Assembly (NCBI RefSeq): GCF_008630535.1
Contig: NZ_VWPH01000014.1
Coordinates: forward strand, 62,001 to 126,000
Direction: 5' to 3'
DNA length: 64,000 nucleotides
Source of the DNA: Saccharopolyspora hirsuta
GTDB lineage: Bacteria > Actinomycetota > Actinomycetes > Mycobacteriales > Pseudonocardiaceae
The notes beneath the pieces are model-generated. The model had not been told where the DNA came from. It searched no databases and was given only the letters and a program-made list of their open reading frames with translations. The position numbers and the translations under genes are program-made. Below are positions 34,537 to 42,948 of this stretch, piece after piece (the first letter of the stretch is position 1; every line of letters starts with the position of its first letter).

Positions 34537-36501
34537 TCAGCCCTGGTTGAAGGCCGGGTTGCGGACCGGGGAGCCCTGGCCGACCGGGGAGATCGGCAGC
34601 AGCTTGCGCCCGGTCGGCCCGACCTCGATGTCGGTGCCCATGGTCGGGCACACGCCGCAGTCGAAGCACGGCGTCCAGCGGCAGTCGTCCTGCTCGCGGG
34701 CGTCCAGCGCGTCCTGCCAGTCCGCCCAGAGCCACTCCTTGTCCAGCCCGGAGTCCAGGTGGTCCCACGGCAGGACCTCGTCCTCGGTCCGCTCCCGGGT
34801 GGTGAACCAGTCCAGGTCCACGCCGAGCGGCTCGAGCTCGGCCGCGGCGCAGGAGACCCAGCGCTCGTAGGAGAAGTGCTCGTTCCAGCCGTCGAAGCGG
34901 CCGCCCTCGCGCCACACCCGCTCGATGACCCGGCCCAGCCGCCGGTCACCCCGGGAGAGCAGGCCTTCGATCATCGACGGCTTGCCGTCGTGGTAGCGCA
35001 TGCCGATGTTGCGGCCCAGCTTGCGGTCGGAGTTGATCGCCTCGCGCAGCTTGCGCAGCCGCGCGTCGACGGTGTCCGGGTCGGTCTGCGAGGCCCACTG
35101 GAACGGGGTGTGCGGCTTGGGCACGAACCCGCCGATGGAGATCGTGCAGCGGATGTCCTTCCGCCCGGAGGCCTCCCGACCTGCGCGGATGACCTCCTTG
35201 GCCATCTCGGCGATCTGCAGCACGTCCTCGTCGGTCTCGGTGGGCAGACCGCACATGAAGTACAGCTTGACCTGCCGCCAGCCGTTCGCGAAGGCCGCCG
35301 AGACGGTGCGGATCAGGTCCTCCTCCGACACCATCTTGTTGATCACCCGGCGGATCCGCTCGCTGCCGCCCTCCGGGGCGAAGGTCAGCCCGGAGCGGCG
35401 GCCGTTGCGGGACAGCTCGTTGGCCAGGTCGATGTTGAACGCGTCCACCCGGGTGGACGGCAGCGACAGGCCGGTGTTGGTGCCCTCGTAGCGGTCGGCC
35501 AGCCCCTTGGTGATCTCGGCGATCTCGGAGTGGTCGGCCGAGCTCAGCGACAGCAGCCCGACCTCCTCGAACCCGGTCGCCTCCAGCCCGCGCTGCACCA
35601 TCTCGCCGATGCCCTCGATGGAGCGCTCCCGCACCGGTCGGGTGATCATCCCGGCCTGGCAAAACCGGCAGCCGCGGGTGCAGCCGCGGAAGATCTCCAC
35701 GCTCATCCGCTCGTGCACGCTCTCGGCCAGCGGGACCAGCGGCTGCTTCGGGTAGGGCCAGTCGTCGAGCTCCATGGTGGTGCGCTTGAAGACCCGGTAC
35801 GGCACGCGCTCCTGGTTGGGCACGACCTGGTCGATCGCGCCGTCCTCGCGGTAGCTGACGTCGTAGAACTTCGGGACGTACACCCCGCCGGACTCGGCCA
35901 GGCGCAGCAGCAGCTCGTCGCGGCCGCCCGGTCGGCCCTCCGCCTTCCAGCGGCGGACGGCCTCGGTGATCTCCAGGACGGCTTCCTCGCCGTCGCCGAG
36001 CACGGCGGCGTCCAGGAAGTCGGCGATCGGCTCCGGGTTGAACGCCGCGTGGCCGCCCGCCAGCACGATCGGGTGGTCGTCGGTGCGGTCGGTGGCGTGC
36101 AGCGGGATCCCGGCCAGGTCCAGCGCGCCGAGCAGGTTCGTGTAGCCCAGCTCGGTGGCGAAGCTGACGCCGAGCACGTCGAAGGCACCGACCGGGCGGT
36201 GCGCGTCCACGGTGAACTGCGGGATGCCGTGCTCGCGCATCAGCGCCTCGAGGTCCGGCCACACCGCGTAGGTGCGCTCGGCCAGCACGTCCGGCTGCTC
36301 GTTGAGGATCTCGTAGAGGATCTGGACGCCCTGGTTGGGCAGCCCGACCTCGTAGGCGTCGGGGTACATCAGGCACCACCGGACGGCGGTGTCGTCCCAC
36401 GCCTTCAGGGTCGCGTTGAGCTCCCCACCCACGTACTGCACGGGCTTGGACACCCGCGACAGCAGCGGTTCCAACCTGTCGAAAACGGACTCCACACGCA
36501 C
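34537..36501 (-). CDS. B12-binding-like radical SAM protein (TIGR03960)
   Basis: 654-residue radical-SAM enzyme. The N-terminal third resembles a cobalamin-binding domain (MYPDAYEVGLPNQGVQILYE). The 4Fe-4S motif C274-x3-C278-x2-C281 lies in FRGCTRGCRFCQAG, and a C-terminal Cys cluster (CFDCGVC) may bind another cluster. It is the partner of the DUF2344 protein downstream. The reaction is unknown. The GTG at 36501 gives the standard N-terminus (VESVFDRLEPLL), though the ribosome site is weak. Confidence 0.92.
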   Translation of the reverse strand: MRVESVFDRLEPLLSRVSKPVQYVGGELNATLKAWDDTAVRWCLMYPDAYEVGLPNQGVQILYEILNEQPDVLAERTYAVWPDLEALMREHGIPQFTVDAHRPVGAFDVLGVSFATELGYTNLLGALDLAGIPLHATDRTDDHPIVLAGGHAAFNPEPIADFLDAAVLGDGEEAVLEITEAVRRWKAEGRPGGRDELLLRLAESGGVYVPKFYDVSYREDGAIDQVVPNQERVPYRVFKRTTMELDDWPYPKQPLVPLAESVHERMSVEIFRGCTRGCRFCQAGMITRPVRERSIEGIGEMVQRGLEATGFEEVGLLSLSSADHSEIAEITKGLADRYEGTNTGLSLPSTRVDAFNIDLANELSRNGRRSGLTFAPEGGSERIRRVINKMVSEEDLIRTVSAAFANGWRQVKLYFMCGLPTETDEDVLQIAEMAKEVIRAGREASGRKDIRCTISIGGFVPKPHTPFQWASQTDPDTVDARLRKLREAINSDRKLGRNIGMRYHDGKPSMIEGLLSRGDRRLGRVIERVWREGGRFDGWNEHFSYERWVSCAAAELEPLGVDLDWFTTRERTEDEVLPWDHLDSGLDKEWLWADWQDALDAREQDDCRWTPCFDCGVCPTMGTDIEVGPTGRKLLPISPVGQGSPVRNPAFNQG

Positions 36502-36596
36502 CCAACCAGGGTAAAGGCCCGACCCCTCGCCGAGGAGCGGGGGCGATTCCGGCGGAGTCGACTCGCGCTCTCCGCCGGAACCGCGCAACACGGAAT

Positions 36597-37136
36597 TCAG
36601 ACGTCGCGCGTGAACCAGATCTTGTCCCGGTCGTCGCCGGGGGCGACGCGCACCGCTCCCGGCCAGCGGCCCCGCTCGACCCAGCCCAGCGCCCCGTAGA
36701 AGCGCTCCAGGCCGTGACCGCCGCGGGCGATCAGCTCCAGCTTCTCCAGGCCCAGCGCCCGGGCCTGCACCAGGACGGCGTCGTGCAGCTGCTTGCCCCA
36801 GCCCGCGCCCTGCAACCTCGGGTCCACCGCCAGCCACTCCAGCTCGCCGGTGTGCCTGCGGACCGGCAGCTTGCCGGGGCGCAGCACCGCGAAGCCGACC
36901 AGCTCGTGCTGCTGACCGATGGTGATCAGGTGCACCGCCCGGTTGCGGACGTCCTCGACCACCTGGTCCGCCACGGCGCGCAGCTCGTCGACCGGATCGG
37001 CCGGGCTGAACCCGATCGCTCCCCCGGCGACGGTGACCCGCCCGATCAGGTCGGCCAGCGCGTCCGCCAGGTCCGGGTGGACGGTGTCCACCCGGTGCGG
37101 CCCGGTGACGAAGCCCGCCGGGTCGATCCCGGTCAC
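36597..37136 (-). CDS. GNAT family N-acetyltransferase
   Basis: 179-residue acetyltransferase with a GNAT core: LEWLAVDPRLQGAGWGKQLHD carries the acetyl-CoA-binding Q/R-x-x-G-x-G/A type motif, and GLERFYGALGW is the usual C-terminal helix. The substrate is unknown. It starts 5 nt after the ndk stop, so it is probably co-transcribed with ndk. The GTG at 37136 is the nearest suitable start. Confidence 0.85.
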   Translation of the reverse strand: MTGIDPAGFVTGPHRVDTVHPDLADALADLIGRVTVAGGAIGFSPADPVDELRAVADQVVEDVRNRAVHLITIGQQHELVGFAVLRPGKLPVRRHTGELEWLAVDPRLQGAGWGKQLHDAVLVQARALGLEKLELIARGGHGLERFYGALGWVERGRWPGAVRVAPGDDRDKIWFTRDV

Positions 37137-37141
37137 CGGCG

Positions 37142-37552
37142 TCAGAGCTCCGGGAACCAGAGCTTGAGCTCGCGCTCGGCGGACTCCGGCGAGTCCGAGC
37201 CGTGCACGAGGTTGAACTGGACCTCCAGGCCGAAGTCGCCGCGGATGCTGCCCGGCGCGGCCTTCTCGACCGGGTCGGTGCCGCCGGCCAGCTGGCGAAA
37301 CGCCGCGATGGCGCGCGGGCCCTCGACGCACGCGGCCACCACCGGGCCGGAGGTGATGAACTCGATCAGGGAACCGAAGAACGGCTTGCCGTCGTGCTCG
37401 GCGTAGTGCTGCTCGGCCAGCTCGCGGTCGACGTTCTTCAGCTCCAGCGCGACCAGCTTCAGGCCCTTGCGCTCGATCCGGCTGATCACCTCGCCGACCA
37501 GGCCGCGCTCGACCCCGTCGGGCTTGACCAGGACCAGGGTGCGCTCGCTCAC
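37142..37552 (-). CDS. ndk: Nucleoside diphosphate kinase
   Basis: Balances nucleoside triphosphate pools by phosphate transfer through a histidine. The 136-residue protein is full length, with TLVLVKPDGVERGLVGE at the N-terminus and the catalytic His117 in NLVHGSDS. The GTG at 37552 follows GGAGGAC. In actinobacteria it commonly follows folC and DUF4233; here PhoD and an alcohol dehydrogenase intervene. Confidence 0.98.
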   Translation of the reverse strand: MSERTLVLVKPDGVERGLVGEVISRIERKGLKLVALELKNVDRELAEQHYAEHDGKPFFGSLIEFITSGPVVAACVEGPRAIAAFRQLAGGTDPVEKAAPGSIRGDFGLEVQFNLVHGSDSPESAERELKLWFPEL

Positions 37553-37679
37553 GGTTGTCCTCCTTCGTCGCCTTCGGCGCCAGGTGCCACCACGCACCGC
37601 GCCCGATTTGCCCGCCAGCGTATCGATGCAGGTGACGAGCCCGACGCCGGGCCACTCCGCACCGCTGCGGGACGGCTGG

Positions 37680-39215
37680 TCAGCGCTGGGGGTCGAGGGT
37701 CTTGGCCCAGAGGGAGCGGCCCGCCTGGTCGCGGAGGTCGACGTGGAGCTGGCCGGTGCGGGCGTCGATGTTGACCTCGCCGAAGTGCTGGAAGCCCTCC
37801 AGCGGCGAGGCGCCCTGGCGGGTCGGCGCGCTGACGAAGACCTGCTCGGGCCCGAAGGTCGGGTCGAGCTTGTTCGGGCCGAAGGCACCGGCGTGCAGCG
37901 GGCCGGAGACGAACTCCCAGAACGGGTCGAAGCCCTCGAAGGCCGCGCGCTCCGGGGAGTAGTGGATCGCCGCCGAGTAGTGCACGTCCGCGGTCAGCCA
38001 GACGATGTTGCGCACCCCGCGGCGGCTGATCTCCTGCAGCACCCAGGCCAGCTCCGCTTCGCGCCCGTTGGGCACGCCGGGCAGGCCGTTGGCGACGCCC
38101 TCGATCTTGTCGCCGTCGGGGACGACGATGCCGATCGGCATGTCCGAGGCGATCACCTTCCAGGTCGCGCGCGACCGGCTGAGCTCGTCGACCAGCCACC
38201 GCGCCTGACGCTCGCCGAGGATCCGCTCCGGGCTGGTGCCCGTCGAGTTCGGGTCGCGGTAGCTGCGCATGTCCAGCACGAACACGTCGAGCAGCGGGCC
38301 GTGCGGGACCTTGCGGTACACCCGGCCGTCCACCGCGTCCTGGCGGCGGACCGGCTGCCACTCGTGGAACGCCTGGAAGGCCCGCTGGGCCAGCACGTCC
38401 ACGCGCTTCTCGGTGTACTTGTCGGAGTCCAGGACCTCGCCGGGGTACCAGTTGTTGGTGACCTCGTGGTCGTCCCACTGCACCAGCTGCGGCACCTGAG
38501 CGGCGAAGCGGCGGAAGTTCTCGTCGAGCAGGTTGTAGGCGAACTGCCCGCGGTACTCGGCCAGCGTCTCGGCCACCTTGGACTTCTCCGGGGTGACGAT
38601 GTTGCGCCACACCCGCCCGTCCGGCAGCGTCACCGACTCCTCCAGCGGGCCGTCGGCGTACACCGTGTCCCCGCTGTGCAGGAAGAAGTCGGGGTTGCGG
38701 GCGGCCATCGCGTTGTAGATCGTCATGCCGCCGACGTCCGGGTTGATGCCCCAGCCCTGCCCGACGACGTCGCCCGACCACAGGAACCGCACGTCGCGGC
38801 GGCCGCGCGGCACGGTGCGGAAGGTGCCGGTCAGCGGCTCGCTGTCCACCCGGCCGTCCAGGTCCTGGGCGACGACGCGGTAGTGCAGCTGCTGCCCCGG
38901 CGGCAGCCCGCCCAGCCGGAGCTCCCCGGTGCCGTCGGTCTCCGGGGTCAGCAGCGGGCCCGGGACCCGGCGCGCGTCGCGGAAGTCGGCGTGCCGGGAG
39001 ACCTCGACGAACATCCGCGACGGCCGGTCTGCGCGGGTCCACACCACGGCGCCGTCCGGGCTCGGATCCCCGAGCTGCACGCCGTGGGTCAGCTCGGGAC
39101 GTCCGGAGCGGGCGAAGGCCGGGGCGCCGGACAGCAGCAGACCGGTGGCGGCGAGGCCGGTGGCGGCGGCACCCCGGAGCAGGGTGCGCCGGTTCAGCGC
39201 GGGATCGGTGCTCAT
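37680..39215 (-). CDS. phoD: PhoD-type alkaline phosphatase/phosphodiesterase, Tat-exported
   Basis: Secreted Ca/Fe-dependent phosphatase family member of 511 residues. A twin-arginine signal (R9-R10 in NRRTLLRG, hydrophobic stretch to ALA-like AFA) is followed by the PhoD N-terminal domain and the metal-binding metallophosphatase core (FLWSGDVVGQG, HSGDTVYAD, QWDDHEVTNNW, TADVHYSA). It would release phosphate from extracellular esters or teichoic acid. The ATG at 39215 is set by the signal peptide. No Pho box was identified. Confidence 0.94.
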   Translation of the reverse strand: MSTDPALNRRTLLRGAAATGLAATGLLLSGAPAFARSGRPELTHGVQLGDPSPDGAVVWTRADRPSRMFVEVSRHADFRDARRVPGPLLTPETDGTGELRLGGLPPGQQLHYRVVAQDLDGRVDSEPLTGTFRTVPRGRRDVRFLWSGDVVGQGWGINPDVGGMTIYNAMAARNPDFFLHSGDTVYADGPLEESVTLPDGRVWRNIVTPEKSKVAETLAEYRGQFAYNLLDENFRRFAAQVPQLVQWDDHEVTNNWYPGEVLDSDKYTEKRVDVLAQRAFQAFHEWQPVRRQDAVDGRVYRKVPHGPLLDVFVLDMRSYRDPNSTGTSPERILGERQARWLVDELSRSRATWKVIASDMPIGIVVPDGDKIEGVANGLPGVPNGREAELAWVLQEISRRGVRNIVWLTADVHYSAAIHYSPERAAFEGFDPFWEFVSGPLHAGAFGPNKLDPTFGPEQVFVSAPTRQGASPLEGFQHFGEVNIDARTGQLHVDLRDQAGRSLWAKTLDPQR

Positions 39216-39367
39216 GCCGCTGGTTCTATACGCGCCAGGCGGCTGCCGGATCACCGCTGGACGACGCCGAGGTGAAGAGTGCGTGCCGTTCGCGGGCCTG
39301 GTGCGCGGCGGATCGGCGCGATAGCTTCACCGTCAAACCGACTGGCCGGTCTGACGAGGAGGTCCGG

Positions 39368-40468
39368 ATGCGCGCCGCCGTGCACACCGCCGCGAACCAG
39401 CCGATGCGGATCGAGGAGCTCGCCGACCCGCGGCCGAAGGCCGGCGAGGTCGCCATCGACGTGCGCTCCTGCGGCGCCTGCCACACCGACCTGCACGTGC
39501 TCAAGGGCGAGCTGCCGTTCCCCACCCCGACGGTGCTGGGGCACGAGGTCGCGGGCGTGATCGCCGAGGTCGGCCCGGGCGTCACCGAGCTCGCGGTGGG
39601 CGACCCCGTGGTCACCAGCTTCATCATGCCGTGCGGCCAGTGCGCGCAGTGCGCCCGCGGCAACGAGGAGATCTGCCAGCGGTTCTTCGAGTTCAACCGG
39701 GGCAAGGGGCGGCTCTACGACGACGAGACCAGGCTGTTCCGGCCGGACGGCGAGCCGGTGTGGATGTACTCCATGGGCGGGCTCGCCGAGCGGTGCGTCA
39801 CCCCGGCGACCTCGGTGTACCGGGTGCCCGAGGGCGTGGAGCTGGCCGACGTCGCGTCGGTGGGCTGCTCGACGATGACCGCTTACGGCGCGCTGCGGCA
39901 CGCGGCGGACCTGCACGTCGGCGACACCGTGGCGGTGGTCGCGGCGGGCGGTGTCGGTTCGGCGCTGATCCAGCTGGCGTCGGTGTTCGGCGCGTCGATG
40001 ATCATCGCCGTCGACATCAGCGACGAGAAGCTGGCCGGGGCGGAGGAGCTGGGCGCCACGCACTTGGTCAACTCGGCCGAGGTGGACGCCCCGGCCGCGA
40101 TCCGCGAGCTGACCGGCGGGCGCGGCGTCGACGTCGCGTTCGAGGCGCTGGGCGCGGTGCCGACGTTCAACGTGGCGCGCGACTCGGTGGTGGAGGGCGG
40201 GCAGGTCGTGGTGGTCGGCATCGCCGCCCGCGGGACGACCGGCGAGTTCGACCTGGCCACCATCGCCCGCCGCAAGCTGCAGATCAAGGGCTCCTACGGC
40301 GCCAAGCCGCGCCGCGACATGCCGGTCCTGCTCGACCTGGTGGCCCGGGGTCTCCTGCGCCCGCAGGACGCGATCAGCCGCCGCTACCCCTTCGACCAGG
40401 TCCAGGAGGCCTACGACGCCCTCAAGCGCGGCGAGATCATCGGCCGCGCCGTCGTCGACATCGGCTAG
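39368..40468 (+). CDS. Zinc-dependent alcohol dehydrogenase
   Basis: 366-residue medium-chain dehydrogenase. Catalytic zinc ligands include Cys35 (SCGACHTDLH) and His59-Glu60 (GHEVAG); the structural zinc loop is MPCGQCAQCARGNEEIC, and the nucleotide site is VAAGGVGSALIQ, with an Asp after the second strand favouring NAD. It resembles enzymes annotated as alcohol or mycothiol-type dehydrogenases, but the substrate is not evident. The ATG at 39368 follows GAGGAGG. It is the only plus-strand gene in this stretch and converges on the DUF4233 gene with 11 nt between. Confidence 0.94.
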   Translation: MRAAVHTAANQPMRIEELADPRPKAGEVAIDVRSCGACHTDLHVLKGELPFPTPTVLGHEVAGVIAEVGPGVTELAVGDPVVTSFIMPCGQCAQCARGNEEICQRFFEFNRGKGRLYDDETRLFRPDGEPVWMYSMGGLAERCVTPATSVYRVPEGVELADVASVGCSTMTAYGALRHAADLHVGDTVAVVAAGGVGSALIQLASVFGASMIIAVDISDEKLAGAEELGATHLVNSAEVDAPAAIRELTGGRGVDVAFEALGAVPTFNVARDSVVEGGQVVVVGIAARGTTGEFDLATIARRKLQIKGSYGAKPRRDMPVLLDLVARGLLRPQDAISRRYPFDQVQEAYDALKRGEIIGRAVVDIG

Positions 40469-40479
40469 AGCGGCGACCG

Positions 40480-41061
40480 TCAGTCGGTCTTGTCCTCCGG
40501 GGGGTAGCCGGGCGGGTGGCCGAGCTGGTCGTAGAGCTGGCCCTCGCGCATGCGGCGGGCCACGTCGTTGCGCAGGTACAGGATGTAGCCCCAGATCGCG
40601 GCGAAGATCGCGCCCATGATGCCGACCGACGGGTGCACGAAGTAGCACAGGACCATCGCGCCCTGCAGGACCAGCGCCACCGCCAGGCCCCACGGGCGGC
40701 GCTGCACGAACGCGGCCGCCAGCATCAGCACCGACAGCACCGCGACGATGACGAACCCGGCGCTGGACACCCCGCCGCCGAACCGCCAGACCACCGGCAG
40801 CGCCAGCATGAAGGTGATGAACTCCAGCACCAGCGTGCCAGCCATGATCCCGCGCAGGCCCTTCCACGGGTCGCGCACACCGGGCGGCGCCTCCGGCAAC
40901 CCCTTGCCCGAATCGGGCACAGTTCCGCCTCCCCGCGGTTCACCGCTGCCGTCGCGCTTCGCAGTGGTCTCGCGTTGCGCGGATTCTTGTGGCTGAGTTG
41001 CGTCACGGTCCCCTGAGGTGCGGTCGCGCGGGGTTCGGGACTGCGGATTCTGATCGTTCAT
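40480..41061 (-). CDS. DUF4233 membrane protein
   Basis: Membrane protein with four hydrophobic segments (LRGIMAGTLVLEFITFMLAL onward), the partner gene that follows folC in most actinobacteria; function unknown. From ATG 41061 (4-nt overlap with folC, AAGGAA upstream) it has 193 residues, but residues 12-45 are simply the family-A repeat read through. A second start, GTG 40920, lies 7 nt after GGAGG supplied by the repeat end and gives a 146-residue protein. Both starts look usable. Confidence 0.85.
   Translation of the reverse strand: MNDQNPQSRTPRDRTSGDRDATQPQESAQRETTAKRDGSGEPRGGGTVPDSGKGLPEAPPGVRDPWKGLRGIMAGTLVLEFITFMLALPVVWRFGGGVSSAGFVIVAVLSVLMLAAAFVQRRPWGLAVALVLQGAMVLCYFVHPSVGIMGAIFAAIWGYILYLRNDVARRMREGQLYDQLGHPPGYPPEDKTD
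40927..41024 (-). repeat. Family-A dispersed repeat, copy 2 (98 bp)
   Basis: Ungapped 98-bp match to the copies at 10721 and 51677, with about 80 of 98 positions shared with copy 3 by eye. It lies inside the 5' part of the DUF4233 frame. Read on the minus strand it ends GGGGAGGC, followed by GGAACT and GTG, so it creates an internal translation start. Confidence 0.85.
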
Positions 41062-42425
41062 GCTGGTTCCTTGCCGAACAACGCTCGGGCCTCGCCCGCG
41101 GTGACCACCGAGCCGGTGATCACCACTCCGCCACCGGACACCGATTCGCCGGGGTCGTCGGTCTCCTCGGCGAGCTGGACCGCGGTCTCGACCGCGTCGT
41201 CCAGCCGCGGTTCGACGACGATGCGGTCCGGGCCGAAGATGTCCTTGGCCACGCCCGCCAGCGCGTCGGGGTCCATCGCGCGCGGCGAGGAGGTGCGGGT
41301 CAGCACGATCTCCTCGACCACCGGTTCCAGCTCGGCCAGGATGCCGCGCGCGTCCTTGTCGCCGAGCACGCCGACCACGGCGACCAGGCGGCGGAAGGAG
41401 AACTCCGAGCTCAGCGCGTCGGCCAGGGCTCGGGCGCCGTGCGGGTTGTGCGCGGCGTCCACCAGCACGGTCGGCGCGGAGCGCACCCGCTCCAAGCGGC
41501 CCGGTGTGATGACGCCCGCGAAGGCCTCGCGGACCCGTTCCACGTCGAGCTGGCGGTCGGCGCCAGCGCCGAAGAACGCCTCGGTCGCGGCGAGCGCGAG
41601 CGCGGCGTTGCGCGCCTGGTGCTCGCCGTGCAGCGGCAGGAACACCTCGTCGTAGACGCCGCCCAAGCCCTGCAGGCGCAGCATCTGCCCGCCGACCGCG
41701 ACGGTCCGCGACAGCACGCCGAACTCCTGGCCCTCGCGGGCCACCGTGGCGTCGACCTCCGCGACGCGCTCCATGATTACCTTCTGCGCGGCCGCGGGCT
41801 GGGCCGCGACCACGGCGATCGAACCGGGCTTGATGATCCCGGCCTTCTCCTTGGCGATCCCTGCGATGTCGTCGCCGAGGTACTCGGCGTGGTCCAGCGC
41901 GACCGGGCAGACCACCGCGATCTTGCCGTCGGCGACGTTGGTGGCGTCCCAGCTGCCGCCCAGCCCGACCTCGATCACGGCCGCTTCCACCGGGGCGTCG
42001 GCGAAGGCCGCGAAGGCCATCCCGGTCAGCACCTCGAACTTGCTCATCCGCACGTCGCTGCGGGAGTCCACGATGGACACGTACGGCGCGACGTCCCGGT
42101 AGGCCTCGACGTAGGCCTCCGGGCTGATCGGCTTGGCGTCGATGCTGATCCGCTCGGTGGCCAGCTGCAGGTGCGGGCTGGTGTAGCGGCCGGTGCGCAG
42201 GCCGAGCCCGGTCAGCAGGGCGTCGGTCATCCGCGAGGTGGACGACTTGCCGTTGGTCCCGGCGATGTGCACCACCGGGTAGCTGCGCTGCGGCTCGGCG
42301 AGCAGATCGGTGAGCGCCCGGATCCGGTCCAGCGACGGTTCGATCTTGGTCTCCGGCCAGCGTTCGTTGAGCTCGGCCTCCACGGCGCGCAGCTCCTGCA
42401 GCGCGGCGGGATCGGTGCCGGACAA
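41058..42425 (-). CDS. folC: Folylpolyglutamate/dihydrofolate synthase
   Basis: Adds glutamate to folates and makes dihydrofolate from dihydropteroate. The 455-residue protein has the Mur-ligase-like ATP loop HIAGTNGKSS, IEVGLGGSWDATN and LVDAAHNPHGA. The TTG at 42425 (LSGTDPAALQEL) follows GGGGAG and gives the usual length; upstream in-frame sequence is Arg-rich and not conserved-looking. The DUF4233 gene overlaps its stop by 4 nt. It is downstream of valS in the conserved order, with a MerR/methyltransferase pair between. Confidence 0.96.
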   Translation of the reverse strand: MSGTDPAALQELRAVEAELNERWPETKIEPSLDRIRALTDLLAEPQRSYPVVHIAGTNGKSSTSRMTDALLTGLGLRTGRYTSPHLQLATERISIDAKPISPEAYVEAYRDVAPYVSIVDSRSDVRMSKFEVLTGMAFAAFADAPVEAAVIEVGLGGSWDATNVADGKIAVVCPVALDHAEYLGDDIAGIAKEKAGIIKPGSIAVVAAQPAAAQKVIMERVAEVDATVAREGQEFGVLSRTVAVGGQMLRLQGLGGVYDEVFLPLHGEHQARNAALALAATEAFFGAGADRQLDVERVREAFAGVITPGRLERVRSAPTVLVDAAHNPHGARALADALSSEFSFRRLVAVVGVLGDKDARGILAELEPVVEEIVLTRTSSPRAMDPDALAGVAKDIFGPDRIVVEPRLDDAVETAVQLAEETDDPGESVSGGGVVITGSVVTAGEARALFGKEPA

Positions 42426-42460
42426 GTGCCCACTCCCCTGCGAACGACGAAATGTCGAGT

Positions 42461-42913
42461 TCAGTCTACGGCTCCGCCGCAGCTCCGGACCGGAGCCCCG
42501 CGACCGGGGCCGCGAACGCCCGCGCCGGACGTCACCGATTCGTCGAGCACCCGCTGGAAGTGCGGGCAGGTGGCGATGTCGGCGTGGTCGCAGTCCAATG
42601 CGCACTCGATCAGCTCCAGGGACGCCTGTAGATCATCGATGCGTCGGCGGAGCTCGTCGCGGTGGGTCCGCATGATCCGCTGCCGCGCGCCGGGGTCCGC
42701 GGTCGCCAGCACCTCCCGGATGGCGTCGAGGCCGAGTCCCGCCTGCTTGGCGCGCAGGATGATCGCCACGCGGTACAGGTCGTCCGCGCCGTAGCGGCGC
42801 CGCCCCGAGGCTCGGGCCGGTGCGAGCAGCCCCATCGATTCCCAGTGCCGCAGCACGTGGGTGGCGAGGCCGAAGTGCGCGGCCAGCTCGCCGATGCCGA
42901 GTGTTGACTTCAC
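42461..42913 (-). CDS. MerR family transcriptional regulator
   Basis: 150-residue activator-type regulator with an N-terminal MerR winged helix (LGIGELAAHFGLATHVLRHW then ESMGLL), a coiled dimerisation helix and a short C-terminal Cys/His cluster (CDHADIATCPHF) that could bind metal or sense thiol stress. The GTG at 42913 lies within a MerR-like operator and has no ribosome site, fitting a leaderless message; ATG 42943 is an alternative. It is divergent from a methyltransferase gene, its probable target. Confidence 0.9.
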   Translation of the reverse strand: MKSTLGIGELAAHFGLATHVLRHWESMGLLAPARASGRRRYGADDLYRVAIILRAKQAGLGLDAIREVLATADPGARQRIMRTHRDELRRRIDDLQASLELIECALDCDHADIATCPHFQRVLDESVTSGAGVRGPGRGAPVRSCGGAVD

Positions 42914-42948
42914 GTCGACATGAAGTCGCAGGCTCGACGGCATGTCAA
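42904..42948. promoter_or_regulatory. Overlapping divergent MerR-type promoters
   Basis: On plus: -35 TTGACT (42904-42909), a 19-nt spacer, -10-like CAGGCT (42929-42934), and the methyltransferase ATG 7 nt on. The long spacer with inverted repeat ACTTCA/TGAAGT (42907-42912/42921-42926) is the MerR-activated design. On minus: -35 TTGACA (42943-42948), then CTTCAT (42920-42925) before GTG 42913. Both messages would be leaderless. Confidence 0.6.
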
